Shown here: piece after piece, positions 55,658-64,000 of the stretch
How positions within the stretch are numbered: position 1 is the stretch's first letter
Layout of the letters: each line of letters opens with the position of its first letter
The notes under the pieces: model-generated
Told to the model about the DNA's origin: nothing
The model's database searches: none
What the model saw: only the letters and a program-made list of their open reading frames with translations
Assembly (NCBI GenBank): GCA_009859145.1
Contig: VRVR01000047.1
Location: 66,934 to 130,933 of the forward strand
DNA from: Andalucia godoyi
Taxonomy: Eukaryota > Discoba > Jakobea > Jakobida > Andaluciidae
Direction of reading: 5' to 3'
DNA length: 64,000 nt
Translations under genes and position numbers: made by a program

Positions 55658-56734
55658 TCACAGTTCCGGATCATTCCAGGGAGACTTGTCGGGAAACGCA
55701 AACGTATCCACACGTACGATCTTGCCGTCCTTCCACACGCCCTTTACGACGTGAGATCCCGGGAGGGTCAATATTCCAATGCCGTCTTTTCGTCCGTCTC
55801 TCCACTCGCCATTATACTTTGTGCCATCAGACGCAACAAAAATTCCCGACCCATGGCGTTTATCATCTTGAAATTGTCCTTCATAATACGACTTGTCACT
55901 ATAACGAAGCACGCCGCGCACCGCATGATCATCCTCCCATTCGCCGTCGAAAACATCGCCCGACGAGTATTCCAAAATACCATTGCCACTTTTCTTCCCC
56001 AAACTCCAAGATCCGATGTATCGATCTCCATTTTCGAACACAAGCTCTCCCTGTCCGTGAGCCCGATCGTCTTTAAAGGAGCCTTTGTAACGAGACGACG
56101 ATCCAGCAAATGTGAGTTCTCCCACGCCACTCTTCAGGTCTCGATCAAAGTCTCCTTCGTACCGATTCCCGTTCGGATACAGGAACACACCCTTTCCATG
56201 CATCGTATTATTATCCCAGTTTCCCTCGTAAACGGAGCCATCAGCGTACCAGTACTTTCCATTGCCATGCATAACACTCAGATTCCACTCTCCCTCATAT
56301 TTCTCAGCAACCAATCCGTCAACATCCACATAGATGACAATCCCAAAACCATGACGCTTGTCTTTCTGCCAGTTTCCGTCGTATACATCTCCATTCGCGT
56401 ATACGTATTTTCCTTGCCCATGCATCATCCCTTCGTGAAACCCGCCTTCGTACGCATCTCCATCAGAATACTCGAGCCGCCCACGACCTTCGATTTTCCC
56501 CTGCGACCACGATCCGGAATATGTGTTTCCAGAAGCGTAACGACAAACACCGACTCCATCAATCACATCTTCGATCCACGAGCCCTCGTAAACGGAGCCA
56601 TCCTTGTAAACGTAACGGCCTTCTCCATGACGAACTCCGCGGTTGAACTCTCCATCATACACTTCGCCATTGGGGTACACAAGACGGCCCCGACCATGAA
56701 AGAGCCCATCCTGGACAGTTCCTGTATATTGCAT
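55658..56734 (-). CDS. MORN-repeat protein (about 15 repeats)
   Basis: The 358 residues are almost wholly MORN repeats with period 23, e.g. YDGEFNRGVRHGEGRYVYKDG and YEGNWDNNTMHGKGVFLYPNG (given here in short form: YEGxWxxxxxHGxGxxxYxxG). About 15 copies are countable, with one longer loop (IYVDVDGLVAEKYEGEW) and a short tail SPWNDPEL. MORN arrays act as scaffolds at membranes, basal bodies and radial spokes. With CFAP299, MYCBP and TEX9 relatives nearby, a ciliary role is plausible, but MORN repeats alone do not decide it. Start is the Met of MQYTGTVQDG; the frame upstream is T-rich leader. Confidence 0.85.
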   Translation of the reverse strand: MQYTGTVQDGLFHGRGRLVYPNGEVYDGEFNRGVRHGEGRYVYKDGSVYEGSWIEDVIDGVGVCRYASGNTYSGSWSQGKIEGRGRLEYSDGDAYEGGFHEGMMHGQGKYVYANGDVYDGNWQKDKRHGFGIVIYVDVDGLVAEKYEGEWNLSVMHGNGKYWYADGSVYEGNWDNNTMHGKGVFLYPNGNRYEGDFDRDLKSGVGELTFAGSSSRYKGSFKDDRAHGQGELVFENGDRYIGSWSLGKKSGNGILEYSSGDVFDGEWEDDHAVRGVLRYSDKSYYEGQFQDDKRHGSGIFVASDGTKYNGEWRDGRKDGIGILTLPGSHVVKGVWKDGKIVRVDTFAFPDKSPWNDPEL

Positions 56735-57076
56735 GAAATCCCAGTGTGAAAAATAAAAAATAAAACAGAAAAACGAAAAAAAGAAAAAGAAAAATCTCAA
56801 AAAATGAGTGTCTTCATAACGCGCCCGTGTTCTGGCTTCTCTGGTAGCAGCCTCCTTCTGGGCGCGCCCTCCTTTTTGGCTGCACAACAAAAGGTGTTCA
56901 ACGGTGAGAGGAAAACACAATGGCAGACGGACGTCGACAGTCGTCGACATGGACGTCTGCAATAGACGAGCCACGCCTCGCGACTCACGAGTGGCGCCAA
57001 TATTTTATTATTCTCTTCTTCGCATGCCTTGCCTTTTGTGCAGATTACGTTTCTCTGCAACACAAGTTCGAATTCC

Positions 57077-57151
<75 letters not shown>

Positions 57152-57258
57152 TCATCGTTGCCGTCTTTTCATTAAAAGCAACAACAACAACAACAAATTG
57201 GTATTGTGTCCTTTACTCTTTAGGCTTATTGTTGTGACTGTTTTGTGAATATCTGCAG
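56735..57258. other. Divergent region with adjoining TC and CA microsatellites
   Basis: Between the MORN gene (minus) and the DDT gene (plus) lie (TC)20 at 57082-57121 and (CA)15 to 57150, then CAA repeats near 57178. No gene is supported, although a frame from 56921 is open into the repeat. Confidence 0.6.
57082..57150 (+). repeat. (TC)n-(CA)n compound microsatellite
   Basis: About 40 bp of TC repeats run directly into about 30 bp of CA repeats, 108 bp before the DDT-protein ATG. Confidence 0.92.
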
Positions 57259-59064
57259 ATGGGCTACACTTGTCACACGGAAGGTTTGAGCGAAGTTGAC
57301 GACAACCACCTTGCGGATTCTTCTGATTCGCGAGCCGTTTTGCAGTCTATGTGGCAATATGCGGCAATTTCTTTTCTTCTTCACGAAGCACACCGCCTGC
57401 TTTCTGTTCCTTGTTTGTCTCTTGCGCAATTGGAGAATGTTTTGGTTGATCCGGAATCTTGTGTCGATCATCCGCCTTACTCGACGTTTCTTCAGAAGAT
57501 TCCTTCTTCTGTTCTCTCACTTCGAGAAGACATTACCTTGCAAGAGCGCTGCAAGTCTCTTTATGAGTATTTGGATGAACGCTTGTCTGAGGAAGATGTG
57601 GATCTGAGGTGGGAGCCTTGTGGCATTGACCATTCGGGGTACCTGTATTACGATTTGGGTTTGGATGCCGTTGGATTTTGCAGAGAGAGCTTTGACCAGA
57701 GAACCTGGGAGTTTGTGGCACAAGATGCGGCTGCATTGGAGGCGTTTATTTCTTCTGGAGAATTATCCGAGAGGAGAAAAACAGACAAGGATCTTCTTCG
57801 GTACATTCAAGATGAAATGCTTCCGCATTGGCGTGTTTTGCAGAAGAGATTGGATAAACAACGTGCTTTGGAGCTGCTTCCACGGAAAAGATCTTCCCGA
57901 CTTGCGGATATTGAGGAACAGAGACGGCGTGCTGAAGAGGAGGAAAAGGAAAGACGGATGCGTGAATTGGAAGAAAGATCTAGAATACTCAAAGAAAGGG
58001 AGCAGCAACGAGCGATGGAGATGGAGGCAGAGCAGGAATCCGTGAGAGAAGTTACCGAAATGGATAGAATGCAGCGGCGGAATCTTGAAAGAGAACAGCG
58101 ACGACTGCTTTTGGAGGAGCGAAAAATCATTACAGAATACGAGAAGGCAATGAAGATAATCAATAGGTTTGAAGAGGATTACGATGCAGAAACGAAAGCA
58201 TTGAGGTGGAAACAACTGCGTGAACTCCGGAGGCAATTTGATGAGGATATTGAAGTTCCGGATGATCTAAGCGATGAGGAGTGGACTCCGGACTACGTGT
58301 ATCCTCCGATAGAGGAAAGGCAGGAGTTGAGATTTCGAATGCCCCCGCAAAAGGTGTTGGTGAGGATTGCGGCAGAAAAGAAAATGGAATCCAAACTGCG
58401 CCGTGAACAGGAGAAGCAGCAACGACTCCAAGAAATTCTTGAGCGCCCGCGTACTGCAGCCTTGGTGGCTCACGAAATCATGAATGAAAAGAGCAAGACA
58501 CCAAAGCGCAAGAAGGAGAGGCCGTTGGATACTGATGAAAAAGAACCAAAGCGGAAGTACAGAAAATCCGCCGACAAGTCTGGCGAAAAGTCTGTTGCAA
58601 AGCCTGGTGAGAATGGTGATGAGGAGGGACCGAAGCGGAAAGTGAAGTATCCTGGCATTCCACGCATGATGACGGTGACGTTTTCTGTTATGTCCACAGC
58701 TGATGATGATTACATCAAGATTCGAATCAAACGCAAGGATTATTACCAATCAAAAAAGGCCTCTCGAATTGCTCGGGATGCTGCAGCGGGAGAAAAAACA
58801 GGAGATGCAGGCGGTTCCTCGCAATCTTTATCTGCCTCTTTGTTGCCGCCTGCCCCGTCCAACGAGCCTGTTCTGGTCGGTGAGCGAACCTCCAATTCTT
58901 TTGATGAGCATTGCCTCGATGGATCGTATGCTGACCACGGTCGAAGTATGGAGCAGCGCATGACGCTTTCCGATGACGGCGAGGTCGCTGCAGACCGACA
59001 TGGATCATCAGTTGTTGATTCTTCTGCTTCTGACGAGGATGACGATCAGCGTGTGAATATGTAA
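57259..59064 (+). CDS. DDT-domain chromatin-remodelling-type protein
   Basis: The 601-residue protein has a DDT-like helical domain near residues 30-100 (AISFLLHEAHRLLSVPCLSL). A WHIM-like segment with DLRWEPCGIDHSGYLYYDLG and LLPRKRSSRLADIEEQRRR follows, in the style of RSF1, CECR2 and other ISWI-partner subunits. A long charged helix follows (~205-330), then EEWTPDYVYPPIEERQ and a Lys-rich tail with nuclear-localisation-type clusters (KRKKERPLDTDEKEPKRK). DDT proteins bind ISWI remodelling ATPases and set nucleosome spacing. No bromodomain or PHD finger is present. The ATG directly follows CTGCAG, so an upstream exon cannot be excluded. Confidence 0.65.
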   Translation: MGYTCHTEGLSEVDDNHLADSSDSRAVLQSMWQYAAISFLLHEAHRLLSVPCLSLAQLENVLVDPESCVDHPPYSTFLQKIPSSVLSLREDITLQERCKSLYEYLDERLSEEDVDLRWEPCGIDHSGYLYYDLGLDAVGFCRESFDQRTWEFVAQDAAALEAFISSGELSERRKTDKDLLRYIQDEMLPHWRVLQKRLDKQRALELLPRKRSSRLADIEEQRRRAEEEEKERRMRELEERSRILKEREQQRAMEMEAEQESVREVTEMDRMQRRNLEREQRRLLLEERKIITEYEKAMKIINRFEEDYDAETKALRWKQLRELRRQFDEDIEVPDDLSDEEWTPDYVYPPIEERQELRFRMPPQKVLVRIAAEKKMESKLRREQEKQQRLQEILERPRTAALVAHEIMNEKSKTPKRKKERPLDTDEKEPKRKYRKSADKSGEKSVAKPGENGDEEGPKRKVKYPGIPRMMTVTFSVMSTADDDYIKIRIKRKDYYQSKKASRIARDAAAGEKTGDAGGSSQSLSASLLPPAPSNEPVLVGERTSNSFDEHCLDGSYADHGRSMEQRMTLSDDGEVAADRHGSSVVDSSASDEDDDQRVNM

Positions 59065-59480
59065 TTTGTGTGCTGCAATTGTAAATATGCTTTCTCTGAC
59101 ACGGAACCCTCCCTCCGCTGTCCGCATCTGAAATTCTAAACACAAGGAAACGTTTTTCCTTTTCCCACTGCAATGATCTGCTGTAAAAAAGAAAGCAAGG
59201 AACGACTGACTTCAGAGCCCAACCTGCCCCACCCCCCGCCCGCCCCATTCCAATGTTCGACTGTTCCAAAAGCAGCTACCCACCTTCATCCGTCACCCGG
59301 GTCAAAAAGCTAGCTTTCTTTTCCGAGCGTCTTTCTTTTTGTCGTCTATAATGCCTTTCATTCTATTCTTATTCGGTTTTTTTGTTTTTGTTTTTGTTTT
59401 GCTTTTCTAAACATTTCCCCCCGTACTTTCATTCCTTGTTGCTTGAAGAAATTGCGGATTAAATAAGCAAACGAAAAAGA
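59065..59480. other. Intergenic, T-rich tract before the SANT gene
   Basis: Between two plus-strand genes, the region ends in a TTTTTGTTTTTGTTTTTG-type tract (59378-59402) and an A-rich leader. A C-run (59226-59247) is also present. No gene is supported. Confidence 0.45.
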
Positions 59481-60365
59481 ATGGATTCCGTGAGTGCTAT
59501 GCTGGCGGATTATGCGCGGACTTCAGAAAGGATTGCGCGTCTGCAAGCTGCTGAATGGGCCATCTTTGCTGAAAAGTATGGAAAGCTTTCGACAACACTG
59601 TCGCTTCCTCGTTCTCAACCGGCTGATGTTATTTCAAAGCAGCATCAATCTGCGGGTGCATCAGCCTCTTCTTCAAAGGCCAGCGTGGCAAAGGACGCTG
59701 GTGCTGCATCCGAGTCGGATGCTGATTCGGACAGTGACGACAAGAAGGGGAAGAAAGTTTCGGGCACTATCCGCTGGACAGCGGAAGAGGATGAGAAATT
59801 CATCAACCTTGTGTCCCTTCACGGCCGAGAGTTTGCAAAGATTGCAAGAGAAATGAGAGATCCTCCCCGTAACGCAAAGGCGTGTCGCAACCATTGGGCA
59901 GTCATCGAGAAGAGATTTGGGAAGCCAGAGACTACTGGACCTGCCGTTGCTGGCGCTGTTGATCTTCCAATGGGAATGAGCACCACAGAAAATACTCCTT
60001 CCAAGCAAATTCAGACTGCACCCAAGATTGCTGAGGGTCCAGCTGCGAATGGTTACGTGCAAGGTGACGATGGCGGGGCTCCTGTCCCAGTCTCTGACAA
60101 GAAGGACAAGAAGGACAAGAAGGAGGAGAAGAAGGAGGACAAGAAGGAGGAGAAGAGGGAGGAGAAGAGGGAGGAGAAGAAGGAGGACAAGAAGGAGGAC
60201 AAGAAGCAGGAAAAGAAGCATGAAAAGAAGGAGGACAAGAAGGACAAGAAAGACATTGCAGACCCGAGCAAAGAAGAGAAGAAGGAGAAGTCCGAGAAGA
60301 GGCCACGTGAAGGAGATGATCGAGAGAAGCACAAGGCAAAGAAATCAAAGCCAGCGGCAGAATGA
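59481..60365 (+). CDS. SANT/Myb-like DNA-binding protein with Lys/Glu repeat tail
   Basis: The 294-residue protein has one SANT/Myb domain at ~95-145 (IRWTAEEDEKFINLVSLHGR, EFAKIAREMRDPPRNAKACR, NHWAVIEKRFG). The domain keeps the spaced Trp residues of the fold. The last ~90 residues are a Lys/Glu/Asp repeat (DKKDKKDKKEEKKEDKKEEK and on) ending KHKAKKSKPAAE. The repeat is encoded by AAGGAGGACAAG units and probably expands by slippage. One Myb repeat plus a charged tail suggests chromatin or transcription-factor function in the nucleus. It converges with the TMEM135-like gene (79-bp gap). Confidence 0.8.
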   Translation: MDSVSAMLADYARTSERIARLQAAEWAIFAEKYGKLSTTLSLPRSQPADVISKQHQSAGASASSSKASVAKDAGAASESDADSDSDDKKGKKVSGTIRWTAEEDEKFINLVSLHGREFAKIAREMRDPPRNAKACRNHWAVIEKRFGKPETTGPAVAGAVDLPMGMSTTENTPSKQIQTAPKIAEGPAANGYVQGDDGGAPVPVSDKKDKKDKKEEKKEDKKEEKREEKREEKKEDKKEDKKQEKKHEKKEDKKDKKDIADPSKEEKKEKSEKRPREGDDREKHKAKKSKPAAE

Positions 60366-60444
60366 TCTGCGACGAAGCATAGCATGAACATTTTCCTCTC
60401 TTGCATTGAACAAATCAACTTTTTTACATCCTTTCTACTGCATT

Positions 60445-61224
60445 CTATGAGAAACCAAAACCCTTTAACGGAAATCGGAAGAGACGATTGTCAGTGATGA
60501 AATCACGGCGGTATTCAGCGACATGTTTGTAGTAGTGAGCAGGAACATGCGGAGCCCCGTTGACTTCGCGAAGGAACCACAGCAAGTTTGAGAACCGCGC
60601 CTGTGATGCCAGTCTTCCAATGAATTCCCGATACGACTTTTTGAGGAGATCCGGGCGGTACATAAAGGCAAACATGATGCCAGCACATAGGATTCCAAAG
60701 GTGATTGAAGACCCGTGAGGGACTTCTGGAAGGACCTGCTTGTGGACGCCGTAAGCCCACAATCCGTGAAGAGCTCTTGCAACGATGTACAATGCAAGCT
60801 CCTGCTTGCGCTCGCCGGATGCATCCAGTGCAATCGCAATGCCAGACAACGCCCCAGAAATAGCAGGGTTCAAAGGACTTGTCAATGGCACTCCGGCGAA
60901 CCTTGCGAGCCCGGCCCGAATGCAAATATACGACGAAGACAAGGCCGCAAGAAACGCGCCAAATGATATTGAATCAGTCCCGAGAATGCCAAGCCACGGA
61001 GTCAGCGACCCAGAGACAATCAGCTTTCGTGACTTTGCTCCAAGAAGCGCGAACAGAAGATTCAGTGCACTTTTGATTCCATAACCGACAACGAAGGTCT
61101 TGACAGTCTTGCGCAATAGAGCAATCACAAACTTTGAAATGCGGAGAGCCTGTTTCGTCTTGGAGGATGAATTTTGCGTCGGGTCTTTGGACGTGCTCGA
61201 CAGCTCTTCCGGTGAGGAGGTCAT
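60445..61224 (-). CDS. TMEM135: TMEM135-like multi-pass membrane protein
   Basis: The 259-residue protein has several hydrophobic helices and the features of the TMEM135 family. These are TVKTFVVGYGIKSALNLLFA, a segment with SFGAFLAALSSSYICIRAGL, and the motif ISGALSGIAIALDASGERKQ followed by ELALYIVARALHGLWAYGVH. TMEM135 proteins lie in peroxisomes and mitochondria and influence mitochondrial division and lipid handling in animals. The protein is shorter than human TMEM135 and resembles its conserved core. No signal peptide is present. It converges on the SANT gene and diverges from the MORN/RSPH10-like gene. Confidence 0.7.
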   Translation of the reverse strand: MTSSPEELSSTSKDPTQNSSSKTKQALRISKFVIALLRKTVKTFVVGYGIKSALNLLFALLGAKSRKLIVSGSLTPWLGILGTDSISFGAFLAALSSSYICIRAGLARFAGVPLTSPLNPAISGALSGIAIALDASGERKQELALYIVARALHGLWAYGVHKQVLPEVPHGSSITFGILCAGIMFAFMYRPDLLKKSYREFIGRLASQARFSNLLWFLREVNGAPHVPAHYYKHVAEYRRDFITDNRLFRFPLKGFGFS

Positions 61225-61557
61225 TTTGGTGAAACAAAATTATATTCAAAACAACAAAACAACCAAACAGACTAGCAGAAAATAAATAAATAATAATAAT
61301 AAAATAGGATAAAATGGAAAGCCAAAAAGCGTGGGGAAACTCAATCATGCGGAGAACATGCAGTCAGCGGCGTAAAAAATTTAGGAGTGAACAGCTGTAG
61401 AACAACCATCAGCATTCAGCGATCAGTCCGTTTCAACGGCAATCCCGTTTTCATTAAAAAAGCAAGAACAAAACACAGAAACCACCAACGCACCCACATT
61501 TCGGGAATCAATCGAGTTTGTGTGTTCGAGGGTTGTTATTGCTGTCATCGACGTTCT
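61225..61557. other. Divergent upstream region, no gene
   Basis: These 333 bp contain an AAT/AAATA-rich stretch (61280-61305). The downstream frame is open upstream of 61558 but has no ATG. Nothing else is recognised. Confidence 0.4.
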
Positions 61558-63408
61558 ATGAGGGGCATTGATCCTAGATTGCTGGATTTATCCATACTGG
61601 ATACATTTCAAGGTTCGCGGAATGAGGAGGGGTATCCACACGGCAAAGGACGCGCGTCCTTTCGGACTGGATACTTATACGACGGAGATTGGTCACTAGG
61701 CAAATTTCATGGCCTCGGAACATTGTCGTTTCCAGATGGTTCTGTGTACGAAGGAGAGTTACACGAGGGGACGATCACCGGTCACGGAAAATTCTCGTAT
61801 GTGGATGGTTCTGTGTATGAAGGAGACGTACTGAATGGAGTCCGTCACGGGAATGGTACGTACGTCGCCGACTCTCCTCTGGGCCCCGGGATTCGGATGC
61901 GTTATGAAGGGTCTTGGAATGACGGGTCTCGCACAGGCTCTGGTGTTTTGATGTATGACAGTAGATCCGGATTGGACGGTCCGCATTACGCGGGAGAATT
62001 TGTGAACGATGTATTTCATGGTCATGGGAAGGCGGTGTATTCGTCGGGCTCATGGTACGATGGATCCTGGAAGAATGGAGAAAAGGATGGGCATGGTCGT
62101 ATGTCATGGGAGCCAGTACAAGAAGAATATGTTGGTGAGTGGAAAAAGAATGTACCAGAGGGTCACGGAGAGTACACTTGGTACGCTTCTGGGAATCGGT
62201 ATGTTGGCGATTTTGTTGGTGGGTTGAGGGAAGGTGACGGACGCTTCTTTTATGCGGATGGATCGCAGTACATTGGACAGTGGAAGAATAACATGAAGGA
62301 TGGCCAGGGACATTCCATCGACTCCGCTGGAAGTGTGAAACAGGGGTATTTTGTGGAGGATCGATGGATGTCAGCAACGGAAGTTGCTGGAGCCCCGCTC
62401 ACAAACGGATCCTTCCGTATTCACGCAAATCTCTCGGATGTTCTTGCTGCCGAGGTAGCGTCATCTGGGATTCCAGAAGAGACTCTCACACAAACCATCT
62501 TGGACACGCTGTTCCGTCGAATCAAAGCGGTCAGATTTTGTTTCGATGCTGCCCGTTCACCTGGAAGCGATGTGATTTCTCTTCATTCTTTCTGGGTCGT
62601 TGTGCAGCAATTTGTCCCGTCTGTTTTTGGAGTTTTATCGCTGGCAGAGATCGATGAAATCTTCTTCATTGCCGTCAAGTCTTCGTTCCATACAAAGTTG
62701 GCTGGTGGCATCAAAGATCTCCATTCTCCCAGCAATGAAATGCGGTTTCGCGACTTTTGCGAGTCCCTTATCCGATGTGCTGTAGCGTTTGGCCACCCAG
62801 ACGACCGTCTCGAGAACAAACTAGACAGCCTGCTGCTAGAATTGGAGAGTAGGGTGCTTCCGCCAGGTCCTCCAAAAGAGCAAAGACCAAAGTCTGCTGC
62901 CTCGTCAGCGAATGGATCGATTGCGTCGTCCTCGGCATCGAAGTCGGACACGCATTTTAAAACACCGCTACCATCGTCCCTGAAGCCCGTGTTCGAGGAC
63001 AGCGTTTTCAAAGAGTTTCAAGAAGAGCAACTGCTTTCGCTCCGCACCTTGTATGACAGTCTTGTTCTCAAACGTCGTCGTTCGACAAGCTCTCGAGTCC
63101 CACCGATGTTTGCGCCTCTGCACGAAGCAGAAGAAGGAGGCGCAGCGGCACTCAAGAACGCCAAAACAAACGACTCCGTTATTCTGGTCCGCGACTTTCT
63201 GCAACTCTTGTCGGACAAATCTGTGATTGGAGCAAATTTGAGATTGACGGACGTTGTCGATTTATTTCCACAAACCGGAAAACTTGTAGTGGAACGACGG
63301 CTAATATTCCCCGAGTTTTTGAGATCCATCGAAAAATGTGCGTCCAAAAAGAAGATGGCCGTGGCTGACTTCTGCGCAACCCTCCTTGCCAATTCAGCTC
63401 TTCGATGA
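61558..63408 (+). CDS. MORN-repeat protein, radial spoke head 10 (RSPH10B)-like
   Basis: The 616-residue protein has about ten MORN repeats at ~20-265 (YDGDWSLGKFHGLGTLSFPD; YEGELHEGTITGHGKFSYVD). A non-repeat helical C-terminal half (~285-610) includes FRRIKAVRFCFDAARSPGSD, LHSFWVVVQQFVPSVFGVL and MRFRDFCESLIRCAVAFG. This architecture matches RSPH10B-type radial-spoke proteins, in which MORN repeats precede a domain with that 'RF.EFL.AL.RCA' style motif. Radial spokes connect the central pair to outer doublets in motile cilia. The assignment rests on layout and one motif, so another MORN protein is possible. Start is the first ATG (MRGIDPRLL). Confidence 0.6.
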   Translation: MRGIDPRLLDLSILDTFQGSRNEEGYPHGKGRASFRTGYLYDGDWSLGKFHGLGTLSFPDGSVYEGELHEGTITGHGKFSYVDGSVYEGDVLNGVRHGNGTYVADSPLGPGIRMRYEGSWNDGSRTGSGVLMYDSRSGLDGPHYAGEFVNDVFHGHGKAVYSSGSWYDGSWKNGEKDGHGRMSWEPVQEEYVGEWKKNVPEGHGEYTWYASGNRYVGDFVGGLREGDGRFFYADGSQYIGQWKNNMKDGQGHSIDSAGSVKQGYFVEDRWMSATEVAGAPLTNGSFRIHANLSDVLAAEVASSGIPEETLTQTILDTLFRRIKAVRFCFDAARSPGSDVISLHSFWVVVQQFVPSVFGVLSLAEIDEIFFIAVKSSFHTKLAGGIKDLHSPSNEMRFRDFCESLIRCAVAFGHPDDRLENKLDSLLLELESRVLPPGPPKEQRPKSAASSANGSIASSSASKSDTHFKTPLPSSLKPVFEDSVFKEFQEEQLLSLRTLYDSLVLKRRRSTSSRVPPMFAPLHEAEEGGAAALKNAKTNDSVILVRDFLQLLSDKSVIGANLRLTDVVDLFPQTGKLVVERRLIFPEFLRSIEKCASKKKMAVADFCATLLANSALR

Positions 63409-63460
63409 CGACGTGCAATCGCATCCAGCGAAAAAGAAACGACCAAGGAAACGATCCGCA

Positions 63461-64000
63461 ATGTCCGACGCAACTGCAGGCTGTGAAGTATTTGCCGTCC
63501 AATTCCAAACCCTCTCCAAGCACTTGTCTCGCATGCTGCGCCTCAAACAGATTATTTGGCGTAAACCGACTTTATAAATCAGCTTCAGCGCCCATCCAAT
63601 GAGTTCCCCTTTTGAGTGGGACCTCCGTGGGTCTGTGCACCCCCAAAGACAGAAACAACCTATTTTCCCGTTCAGAGCTCTCTACTAGATCAATTGGTGC
63701 ATTCGTTAGAACCGTTTTGGACCTTGGGAACCAGGAAAAAACTAGGGATTTCAACGAGCTTCTTCTTTTTTTGCCATTCCGAGCGGATATTGCATTGATT
63801 GCTGATTGGCAATGGTGTGCACCACATAGAGAGAGAGAGAGGGAGGGTGGCCGCGGTGGAAGAATCATCGATTACAAGGAATCGGTTGTCAATATTCGAC
63901 AGTGTCTCTCACTGGGCCTCGACCTGCACACTTCAGCCATACTATCCGATGATATTCACAGCAGTCTACCAGACGCCTGGGTTGGAGGGCTATATGTGGA
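63461..64000 (+). CDS. Partial unrecognised gene at right edge, probable intron
   Basis: Exon 1 (63461-63560) encodes MSDATAGCEVFAVQFQTLSK then HLSRMLRLKQIIW. It meets a donor GGC|GTAAAC. An acceptor after a pyrimidine run (TATTTTCCCGTTCAG) at 63675 restores the phase. From 63676 the frame stays open to the window end (~108 codons: RSIGAFVRTVLDLGNQEKTR, LLLFLPFRADIALIADWQWC, DYKESVVNIRQCLSLGLDLH). The downstream frame has no ATG, which supports an upstream exon. The intron would be 115 bp. A GA-microsatellite lies inside the coding frame. No family is recognised; the gene starts only 52 bp after its neighbour's stop. Confidence 0.4.

Noticed and set aside
55751-56749. 332-codon plus-strand frame
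   Set aside because: It is antisense to the MORN array and repeats with the same 69-bp period.
1-64000. Bacterial operons, CRISPR arrays, prophage or plasmid origins
   Set aside because: Gene content, introns and spacing are eukaryotic, and no regular spacer-repeat array is present.

Overview
This window is nuclear DNA from a unicellular eukaryote, most likely a flagellated protist. The evidence is the set of purely eukaryotic proteins (PAN2, a UBE2S-type E2, a Qc-SNARE, a DENN protein, a ZNHIT3-like HIT zinc finger, a DDT-domain chromatin protein, mitochondrial PDH E1-beta with a presequence), spliceosomal introns, long pyrimidine tracts and microsatellites. Cilium-linked families are frequent: a TEX9-like coiled coil, an MYCBP (AMY-1/FAP174)-like protein, CFAP299, and two MORN proteins of which one resembles radial spoke head 10. 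I cannot name the species from sequence alone.

The genome is compact. About 37 genes sit on both strands, most in single uninterrupted exons, and convergent neighbours are often only 80-200 bp apart. Introns exist but are short (77-154 bp). I could place six with some support: a GC-AG intron in the ZNHIT3-like gene, a canonical 87-nt intron hidden in frame in a polyproline/WH2 gene, single introns in two unrecognised minus-strand genes (41.4-42.2 kb and 45.4-45.8 kb), a likely 5' intron in the DJ-1/PfpI gene, and a likely intron in the gene cut by the right edge.

Layout. 0-12 kb: DENN/armadillo protein (cut at the left edge), a triple GH16-like protein, one copy of a 286-bp inverted repeat, a divergent Hsp70-like protein, the UBE2S-like E2 and a small PTH2-fold protein. 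12.5-17 kb: the most striking gene, combining a U-box, a von Willebrand A domain, ankyrin repeats and a C-terminal R-S-E-type ADP-ribosyltransferase-like domain. 17-32 kb: an acidic protein, ZNHIT3-like, EF-hand protein, PAN2, an unknown basic protein, two mitochondrial-presequence proteins in tandem, a SYP7-type SNARE, an NTF2-fold protein and a possible ATG11/FIP200-like scaffold. 32-49.9 kb: TEX9-like, MYCBP-like, PLAC8, PDH E1-beta, a large coiled coil, Rossmann oxidoreductase, RING/SPRY protein, the second repeat copy, CFAP299 and MTHFR. 49.9-64 kb: polyproline/WH2 protein, a 2.7-kb gene-poor stretch, DJ-1/PfpI, MORN protein, DDT protein, SANT protein, TMEM135-like protein, MORN/RSPH10-like protein and a partial spliced gene.

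Neighbours do not form operons or one pathway. The recurring themes are ubiquitin and ADP-ribose signalling, cilium structure, mRNA turnover and chromatin, mitochondrial metabolism and the actin cytoskeleton. Many genes share one upstream layout: a T/C-rich tract, then a purine-rich leader directly before the ATG.
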